Positions 5,103 through 9,419 of a DNA stretch of 9,419 nucleotides are shown here, in pieces. Where the stretch lies: positions 1-9,419 of the forward strand of contig JBMSMG010000063.1 of NCBI GenBank assembly GCA_049421025.1. Direction: 5' to 3'. The notes beneath the pieces are model-generated. The model saw only the letters and a list, made by a program, of their open reading frames with translations, did no database searches and had not been told where the DNA came from. The DNA comes from RGUW01 sp049421025. Lineage in GTDB: Bacteria > Cyanobacteriota > Cyanobacteriia > PCC-6307 > Cyanobiaceae. Position 1 is the stretch's first letter. Every line of letters starts with the position of its first letter. A program made the position numbers and the translations under genes.

Positions 5103-7172
5103 ATGGCTGCCGTTTTGGCTTCGAGCCCGCTGGCCACCTTTGCCCTGCTGCTGGCCATCAGTGTGCTGGTGCCGCCGTTGATTCGGCGGCTGGGGTTGCC
5201 CGATCTGGTGGGGCTGCTTGCGGCAGGAGTGCTGCTGGGGCCGCACGCCCTGGGCTGGCTGTCTGAGGGCAGTCCCACGGTGCGGCTACTGGCCGATGTG
5301 GGGGTGATCTACCTGCTGTTCATCGCCGGGCTGGAGATCGATCTGGCCCAGTTTCAGCGCATTCGCGCGCGCTCGTTTCGCTTCGGCCTGCTCACCTTTG
5401 GCTTGCCGATGGCTGCTGGCATGGCCCTGGGCTTGGGCTTTGGCTACAGCCTGCTGAGCGCGGTGCTGATCGGCTCGATCCTGGCGTCGCATACGCCTCT
5501 GGGCTACCCGATCGTGCGCAGCTACGGCGCCATGCGCGAAGAGTCAGTGACCGTGGCAATCGGTGGCACGATCTTCACCGACATCGCGGCCCTGCTGGTG
5601 CTGGCCCTGTGCATGGGCGTGAGCCGCGGTGATCTCAGCGCCCTCAGTGTCACCGGCCTGCTGCTCAAGGTGGCGATTTATGGGTCGCTGGTGGTGCTGC
5701 TGATCACCCGCTTTGGCCGGGTCTTGGTGCAGCGCAGCGTCAACAGCGACAGCCAGTTGTTTGTCGCGGTGCTGCTGGCGTTGTTTGCAGCTGCCCTGGG
5801 GGCCGGTGTGGCCGGGGTTGAAAAGATCGTCGGCGCCTTTTTGGCTGGTCTTGCGGTCAATGCGGTCCTGCCCGATGGGCGCGTCAAAGAGCAGGTGGTG
5901 TTTGTCGGCGCGACGCTGTTCATTCCGGTCTTTTTTATTGACCTGGGACTGCTGCTCGATGTGCCGGTCTTTGCGGCCACCGTTATGGGCTCGGCCTTTG
6001 CCGTGGCGTTGATCGCCACGTTGATCGCCTCGAAAGGGGTGGCCTCCTGGTGGGCCGGCAAGCTTTACGGCTACAACGGGCCCCAGGTGCTGACCCTCTG
6101 GTCGCTGTCGCTGCCGCAGGTGGCGGCGACGCTGGCGGCCACCTTTGTGGGTTTTAGGGGCGGGCTGCTCGATGAACGCATGCTCAACAGCGTGCTGGCG
6201 CTCATGGTGGTGACCGCAACGCTTGGCCCCTGGCTCACGGGGGTCGCCATGCCGCGGCTGGCTGCAGCTAGTGCTGCAGGACTGAGCGTCGATCAGGGCG
6301 GGCAGCTGGCCTTGGTCAAACGGGCCTTGCGGGTGCTGGTGCCGATCGCCAACCCAGAGCACCAGGGTGATCTGATGGCCCTGGCCAGCCTGCTGAGCGG
6401 TGGCTCAGAGGGTCATCAGGGCCGCTTGCTGCCGCTGGCGGTGGTGTCGCCGCGGCAGGTGCACCCCACGGGCCGCGCTGATCAGGAGCTGATGGCTGCT
6501 ATCAGCACAGGGCGCGTGAAGTTGCACAGCGCCATTGCTGATTTGGCGCCTGGCAGCTGCCCGGCGCAGCCGCTGCTGCGGGTCGATGGCGACGTGGCGG
6601 CCGGCATTGCCCGCTCGGCCCTTGAGCAGGGGGTCGATCTGGTGCTCATGGGCATGGCAGAGCCGGCGCGGTTGGGGCGTTGGTTGTTTGGTGATCTGGT
6701 CGATGCCACCTGCCGGCTGACCCATTGCCCGCTGGTGGTGGCGCGCCTGCTGGCGCCGCCTGACCAGCTGCAGCGCCTGCTGGTGCCGCTCAAGGATCTG
6801 ACCGCAGCAGCACTCGAGCAGTTTCAGCTGGCCGAACGCATCGCCTCAGCCGTTGGCGGTTCGATCACGCTGTTGCATCTGCATGATCCGCGGCTCTCAG
6901 CGCTCGAGCGCGGCCAGCTCGCGGCCCAGCTTGAGCGCTGGCGGCCCCAGGCCAGCAGCAGCGAGGCGGCTGTGCCGGTGGAGATTCGCCTGTTGCCCAA
7001 CCAAGGGGTCGAGAGCGGCATTCACCAGCAAAGCCAGGAGCACGAATTGGTGATCCTGCGCTCGCAGCGGCGCCTGGTGGCTGGTCTGCCGATTGCAGCA
7101 AGCGATCGCACCAGTCGCCTGCTGCGCCTGCTCGAGCGCTCGGTGCTGGTGATCAGCGATCCGTTGCATTGA
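5103..7172 (+). CDS. CPA2-family cation:proton antiporter with C-terminal UspA-like domains
   Basis: This 689-residue inner-membrane protein probably exchanges Na+ or K+ for H+. Residues 1-385 form about 12-13 hydrophobic segments of the Na_H_Exchanger fold. Family blocks are LVGLLAAGVLLGPHALG (35-51), LLFIAGLEIDL (71-81), SHTPLGYPIVRSYG (129-142), GGTIFTDIAALLVL (154-167), KIVGAFLAGLAVN (241-253) and FIPVFFIDLGLLLD (273-286). The ion-site pair on the unwound helix is Thr159-Asp160 rather than the Asp-Asp, Asn-Asp or Gln-Asp of NapA/Kef proteins. A cytosolic tail follows: a UspA-like domain at about 407-549 (starting RALRVLVPI, ending CPLVVARL) and a second, more diverged one at about 557-687 (LQRLLVPL to SVLVISD). 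ATG 5103 is chosen, 5 nt after the ParBc_2 stop; a TTG at 5073 would overlap that gene. The transported ion and any nucleotide regulation are inference. Confidence 0.9.
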   Translation: MAAVLASSPLATFALLLAISVLVPPLIRRLGLPDLVGLLAAGVLLGPHALGWLSEGSPTVRLLADVGVIYLLFIAGLEIDLAQFQRIRARSFRFGLLTFGLPMAAGMALGLGFGYSLLSAVLIGSILASHTPLGYPIVRSYGAMREESVTVAIGGTIFTDIAALLVLALCMGVSRGDLSALSVTGLLLKVAIYGSLVVLLITRFGRVLVQRSVNSDSQLFVAVLLALFAAALGAGVAGVEKIVGAFLAGLAVNAVLPDGRVKEQVVFVGATLFIPVFFIDLGLLLDVPVFAATVMGSAFAVALIATLIASKGVASWWAGKLYGYNGPQVLTLWSLSLPQVAATLAATFVGFRGGLLDERMLNSVLALMVVTATLGPWLTGVAMPRLAAASAAGLSVDQGGQLALVKRALRVLVPIANPEHQGDLMALASLLSGGSEGHQGRLLPLAVVSPRQVHPTGRADQELMAAISTGRVKLHSAIADLAPGSCPAQPLLRVDGDVAAGIARSALEQGVDLVLMGMAEPARLGRWLFGDLVDATCRLTHCPLVVARLLAPPDQLQRLLVPLKDLTAAALEQFQLAERIASAVGGSITLLHLHDPRLSALERGQLAAQLERWRPQASSSEAAVPVEIRLLPNQGVESGIHQQSQEHELVILRSQRRLVAGLPIAASDRTSRLLRLLERSVLVISDPLH
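7102..7109. repeat. HIP1 octamer (GCGATCGC)
   Basis: This is a single copy of the highly iterated cyanobacterial palindrome GCGATCGC, inside the antiporter coding region. Only this one was noticed in 9.4 kb, so the genome does not look HIP1-rich, consistent with a marine or brackish picocyanobacterium rather than a freshwater filamentous type. Confidence 0.6.
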
Positions 7173-7207
7173 GCGCTGCCGTCAAAGCTGGTTGATCTGC
7201 CTAGACC

Positions 7208-7226
7208 TGGGGGGAGTCCCCACTCC
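7208..7226 (+). promoter_or_regulatory. Overlapping alternative hairpins in the leader of the stress-protein gene
   Basis: TGGGG (7208-7212) can pair with CCCCA (7218-7222). Alternatively GGAGT (7213-7217) can pair with ACTCC (7222-7226) around a CCCC loop. The two folds exclude each other. The GGAG that could serve as a Shine-Dalgarno is in the loop of one and the stem of the other, 14 nt before the ATG at 7231. This suggests, but does not show, translational control. Confidence 0.35.
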
Positions 7227-7230
7227 TGCC

Positions 7231-7677
7231 ATGACCTACAGCCATTTGCTGGTGCCAACCGATGGCTCTGAGCTCTCGGTGCAGGCCATCGATCAGGCGA
7301 TTGGCCTGGCCAAAGCGCTTGGGGCCAAGCTCACCGTGCTGCATGCCAAGCCGCCTGTGCCTTTGCCGGTGCTCGGTCTGGGCGATGCCATCGATCCGGT
7401 GACGGTCGATGCCATGGTGCGCGCCAGCAACGACGCTGCGGCGCAGGTCATGGCCGGCGCCTTGACGCAGGTGCGCAGCGCAGGGCTTGAGCCAGCTCAG
7501 CAGGCGGTTGAGCACGCTTCACCGCATGCGGCGATCGTCACGGCAGCCCGCGAGTTGGGCTGTGACCTGATCGTGATGGCCTCCCACGGCCGCCGCGGTC
7601 TTGAGGGGCTGCTCTTGGGCAGTGAAACCCAAAAAGTGCTGGCTACCAGTCCCTGCCCGGTGCTGGTGGTGCGTTAA
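7231..7677 (+). CDS. Universal stress protein (UspA family)
   Basis: This 148-residue single-domain protein has the normal family length. It starts with the core strand SHLLVPTDGS, where Asp11 is the usual nucleotide-contact acid, and ends with DLIVMASHGRRGLEGLLLGS followed by SPCPVLVVR. The ATP-binding pattern G-2x-G-9x-G-S is present, except that the first Gly is Ala117 (ASHG): Gly120, nine residues, Gly130, Ser131. It is therefore likely an ATP-binding Usp acting in the cytosol. The ATG at 7231 is chosen over an upstream TTG at 7192, which only adds a non-homologous leader. It lies 58 nt after the antiporter, whose tail carries related domains, so a shared transcript and a shared stress role are plausible. 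Its 3' end stops 5 nt before the convergent tRNA-Lys, leaving no room for a separate terminator. Confidence 0.93.
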   Translation: MTYSHLLVPTDGSELSVQAIDQAIGLAKALGAKLTVLHAKPPVPLPVLGLGDAIDPVTVDAMVRASNDAAAQVMAGALTQVRSAGLEPAQQAVEHASPHAAIVTAARELGCDLIVMASHGRRGLEGLLLGSETQKVLATSPCPVLVVR

Positions 7678-7682
7678 CAAAA

Positions 7683-7754
7683 TGGGTCGTCTGAGATTCG
7701 AACTCAGGACCAATCGGTTAAAAGCCGAGTGCTCTACCGCTGAGCTAACGACCC
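7683..7754 (-). tRNA. tRNA-Lys (anticodon UUU)
   Basis: The 72-nt cloverleaf on the minus strand has a fully paired acceptor (GGGTCGT at 7754-7748 with ACGACCC at 7690-7684) and discriminator A at 7683. The D stem is GCTC/GAGC, and the T stem CTGAG/CTCAG has loop TTCGAAT. The anticodon loop is CTTTTAA with TTT at 7722-7720; the outermost pair of the anticodon stem is a C-U mismatch. CCA is not encoded, unlike the initiator tRNA in this window, so it must be added after transcription. The bases just beyond (TTTTGTT) could help termination. Confidence 0.96.
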
Positions 7755-7831
7755 GCCCGTGCGACGAGCGCAGGGGTGTGGCGCGGTGGGCCACCCAGTG
7801 AACGTATCACCCGGGCTGCCCCAACGAAAAT

Positions 7832-7847
7832 GGCCTGATCAGAGGCC
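7832..7847 (+). promoter_or_regulatory. Small hairpin upstream of the gamma-CA gene
   Basis: GGCCT (7832-7836) pairs with AGGCC (7843-7847) around GATCAG, 12 nt before the ATG at 7860. The 105-bp gap (7755-7859) must also hold the tRNA-Lys promoter on the other strand, but I see no convincing -35/-10 pair for either. It could be a leader structure or chance. Confidence 0.25.
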
Positions 7848-7859
7848 TTCAGCCACGTC

Positions 7860-8378
7860 ATGACCAACGTCCCATGGCCCCAGCCCCAGGTGCACACCGA
7901 TGCCTGGGTGGCCGACTCTGCCGTGTTGATTGGCGATGTGCAGCTGGCCGCCGGCGCCAGCCTGTGGCCCACGGCCGTGGCGCGCGGTGATGTCTGCGCC
8001 ATCGTCATCGGCGAGGGCAGCAACGTGCAGGACGGGGCGGTCCTGCATGGCGACCCCGGCTATCCGGTGCGCATCGGTGCCGACGTGACCATTGGACATC
8101 GCGCCGTGATCCATGGCGCCACCCTCGAAGACGGCTGCCTGATCGGCATTGGCGCCATCGTGCTCAACGGCGTCACCGTGGGGGCTGGCGCCCTGGTGGC
8201 GGCGGGGGCGGTGGTCACCAAAGATGTGCCCCCCGGGGCTGTGGTGATGGGAGCACCTGCTGCTGTGAAGCGGGAGCTGACACCTCAGGCCATTGCCGAG
8301 CAGCGTGAACACGCCCGCCGCTACCGCCAGCTGGCCATGGCCCACGCCGGCCGCAGCACAGGTCTTGGCTTCAGTTGA
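7860..8378 (+). CDS. Gamma-class carbonic anhydrase-like protein (left-handed beta-helix)
   Basis: This 172-residue protein is made of hexapeptide repeats (for example IGDVQL, IGEGSN, IGADVT, IGIGAI, VGAGAL, VAAGAV) and ends in an alpha helix (about 141-162). The three metal-ligand histidines of the gamma-CA family are present: His63 (VLHGD), His80 (IGHRA) and His85 (VIHG). The conserved Arg42-Gly-Asp44 and NVQDG (55-59) are also present. It is a free-standing single-domain protein like YrdA/CaiE, not CcmM, because RbcS-like repeats are absent. Members bind zinc or another metal, and some hydrate CO2 while others have lost activity, so 'carbonic anhydrase' is probable rather than certain. There is no signal peptide, so it should be cytosolic. 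The start is ATG 7860. The stop is 74 bp before psbY, with no clear terminator between. Confidence 0.88.
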   Translation: MTNVPWPQPQVHTDAWVADSAVLIGDVQLAAGASLWPTAVARGDVCAIVIGEGSNVQDGAVLHGDPGYPVRIGADVTIGHRAVIHGATLEDGCLIGIGAIVLNGVTVGAGALVAAGAVVTKDVPPGAVVMGAPAAVKRELTPQAIAEQREHARRYRQLAMAHAGRSTGLGFS

Positions 8379-8422
8379 TTGCCATCTGCCGCCTGCGGCG
8401 AGCGGTTGCGTCAAGCACTCCT

Positions 8423-8428
8423 TAAGAT
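8423..8428 (+). promoter_or_regulatory. Possible -10 box of psbY
   Basis: TAAGAT (8423-8428) lies 24 nt before the psbY ATG and is one mismatch from TATAAT apart from the G. No -35 element stands at 16-18 nt upstream (TTGCGT at 8406 is only 11 nt away), so this is a weak call. Confidence 0.25.
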
Positions 8429-8437
8429 CGCCGCACT

Positions 8438-8451
8438 GAATTGCGCAATTC
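8438..8451. promoter_or_regulatory. Perfect 14-bp palindrome directly before psbY
   Basis: GAATTGCGCAATTC is identical on both strands and ends one base before the psbY ATG at 8453. It fills the place where a ribosome-binding site would sit and is AT-richer than its surroundings. It could be a repressor operator, downstream of the putative -10 box, or an mRNA stem. Confidence 0.45.
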
Positions 8452-8452
8452 C

Positions 8453-8578
8453 ATGGACGCTCGGTTGGTGTTGGTGGCTGCTCCGATCGTGCTGGCTGCC
8501 AGCTGGGCCGTGTTCCACATCGGCCGTGCCGCCGTTGGTCAGCTGCAGCTGTTCATCAAGCGCGGCCGGGCCGCCTGA
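8453..8578 (+). CDS. psbY: Photosystem II protein PsbY
   Basis: This 41-residue protein starts MDARLVLVAAPIVLAASWAV and matches the small PsbY subunit of photosystem II. It has an N-terminal MD-R, one membrane helix (about residues 5-24) with the ASWAxxxIG pattern, then AAVGQLQ and a basic end, KRGRAA. PsbY sits at the edge of PSII near cytochrome b559 in the thylakoid membrane. It is generally dispensable and is linked to photoprotection. Cyanobacterial PsbY is a single helix of roughly 39-42 residues, as here. No Shine-Dalgarno precedes the ATG; a palindrome occupies that space. The TGA stop shares its A with the ATG of trmFO (TGATG), so the two are translationally coupled and co-transcribed. 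Confidence 0.9.
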   Translation: MDARLVLVAAPIVLAASWAVFHIGRAAVGQLQLFIKRGRAA

Positions 8579-9419
8579 TGGTGCTGGTGATCGGTGCCGG
8601 CCTGGCCGGTACTGAAGCCGCCTGGCAGATCGCCCGCGCCGGGGTGCCGGTGACGCTGGTTGAAATGCGCCCCGTGCGGCGCTCGCCGGCGCACCACAGC
8701 GGCGACTTTGCTGAACTGGTGTGCAGCAACAGCTTTGGTGCCCTGAGCAGTGATCGGGCCGCTGGCTTGTTGCAGGAAGAACTGCGCCAGCTGGGCTCTT
8801 TGGTCATCACCACCGCCGATGAGCACGCCGTGCCCGCCGGTGGTGCCCTGGCGGTCGATCGGGGGCGCTACAGCGCTGCTCTAACGGCAGCTCTTGAGCA
8901 GCACCCGCTGGTAACGATCGAGCGGCGTGAGCACACCACCCTGCCCGCCCCTGGCGAGATTGCCGTGCTGGCCACCGGTCCCCTGACTAGTGAGCCGCTG
9001 GCCGAGCAGTTGCGCGCGTTTACCGGCCGCGATGACTGTCACTTTTTTGATGCCGCGAGCCCGATTGTTGAAGGCGAGAGCATTGATCTGAGCGTGGCGT
9101 TTCGGGCCAGCCGCTACGACAAAGGCGATGCCGATTACATCAACTGCCCCATGGACCGGGGGCAGTACCTGGCCTTTCGCGAGGCCCTGCTGACGGCCGA
9201 GCAGGCCGAGCTCAAAGATTTCGACAAAGAGAGCGCTTGTTTTTTTGAGGGCTGCCTGCCGATCGAGGAGCTGGCCCGCCGCGGTGAAGACACCATGCGC
9301 TACGGCCCTCTCAAGCCCATCGGCCTGTGGGATGCGCGTTGGGGCGATGTCAATGACCGTGACGTGCGCCGCGCCAACCGCGCCTACGCGGTCGTGCAGT
9401 TGCGTCAGGAAGACAAAGA
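8578..9419 (+). CDS. trmFO: TrmFO, folate-dependent tRNA (uracil-54-C5)-methyltransferase (3' end outside window)
   Basis: The first 280 residues are present, out of about 450-470 in the family. TrmFO uses 5,10-methylene-tetrahydrofolate and FADH2 to make ribothymidine at position 54 of tRNAs in the cytosol. The FAD loop is VIGAGLAGTEAA (4-15). LVCSNSF (47-53) carries Cys49, and FFEGCLPIEE (222-231) carries Cys226; these correspond to the two functional cysteines of the family. MRYGPLKPIGL (240-250) is another strongly conserved block. The start is ATG 8578, overlapping the psbY stop, so expression should depend on psbY transcription. Both tRNA genes in this window carry U54 in a TTC loop and are possible substrates. 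The frame is intact to the right edge. Confidence 0.96.
   Translation, partial: MVLVIGAGLAGTEAAWQIARAGVPVTLVEMRPVRRSPAHHSGDFAELVCSNSFGALSSDRAAGLLQEELRQLGSLVITTADEHAVPAGGALAVDRGRYSAALTAALEQHPLVTIERREHTTLPAPGEIAVLATGPLTSEPLAEQLRAFTGRDDCHFFDAASPIVEGESIDLSVAFRASRYDKGDADYINCPMDRGQYLAFREALLTAEQAELKDFDKESACFFEGCLPIEELARRGEDTMRYGPLKPIGLWDARWGDVNDRDVRRANRAYAVVQLRQEDK

Noticed and set aside
5544..6362. Minus-strand frame of 272 codons, rich in Gln, His and Arg
   Set aside because: Shadow of the antiporter membrane domain: antisense of Leu/Val/Ala codons gives Gln/His/Arg-rich text.
7860..8378. Possibility that the gamma-CA protein is carboxysomal CcmM
   Set aside because: Only the beta-helix domain is present, with no RbcS-like repeats and no carboxysome genes nearby.
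8388..8399. GCCGC/GCGGC inverted repeat after the gamma-CA stop as a terminator
   Set aside because: The loop would be only two bases and no T-tract follows.

Overview
The window looks like ordinary core chromosome of a GC-rich unicellular picocyanobacterium of the Synechococcus/Cyanobium group. The main evidence is psbY, a photosystem II subunit of oxygenic phototrophs. Supporting evidence is a DUF2811 protein (a small cyanobacterial family), a ParBc_2 protein, a long CbiX-type chelatase, folate-dependent TrmFO, and the uniformly high GC with G/C-rich third codon positions. I see no transposase, integrase, CRISPR array, phage gene or compositional island.

Layout from left to right. (1) The 3' end of a Pfam06089-type asparaginase (+), followed 16 nt later by initiator tRNA-Met (+) and a good intrinsic terminator. 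(2) A GMC-family flavoprotein oxidoreductase (+) with its own terminator. (3) A small DUF2811 gene on the minus strand, convergent with the oxidoreductase. (4) A gene-free stretch of about 400 bp containing a minus-strand terminator-like structure and one exact DnaA-box-like 9-mer. (5) A 380-residue CbiX-type chelatase (-) carrying a Cys-rich segment and a His-rich tail. (6) A divergent + strand cluster: ParBc_2-domain protein, CPA2 cation:proton antiporter with a cytosolic UspA-like tail, and a free-standing universal stress protein. (7) tRNA-Lys(UUU) (-), almost touching the stress-protein gene. (8) A gamma-class carbonic anhydrase-like protein (+), psbY (+), and trmFO (+, cut by the window end), with the psbY stop and trmFO start overlapping.

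Functional threads. tRNA biology: two tRNA genes plus TrmFO, which methylates U54 of tRNAs. Tetrapyrrole and metal chemistry: CbiX, at the siroheme/cobalamin branch. Ion and stress homeostasis: antiporter plus UspA proteins. Photosynthesis: PsbY and, less certainly, the gamma-CA homologue.

I find no convincing undescribed system. The points most worth checking are the metal-binding tail of the chelatase with its self-complementary codons, the folded 3' region of that gene, the ParBc_2/antiporter/Usp cluster with a Thr-Asp active-site variant, and the 14-bp palindrome directly before psbY. All family assignments come from reading motifs by eye; no database search was run.
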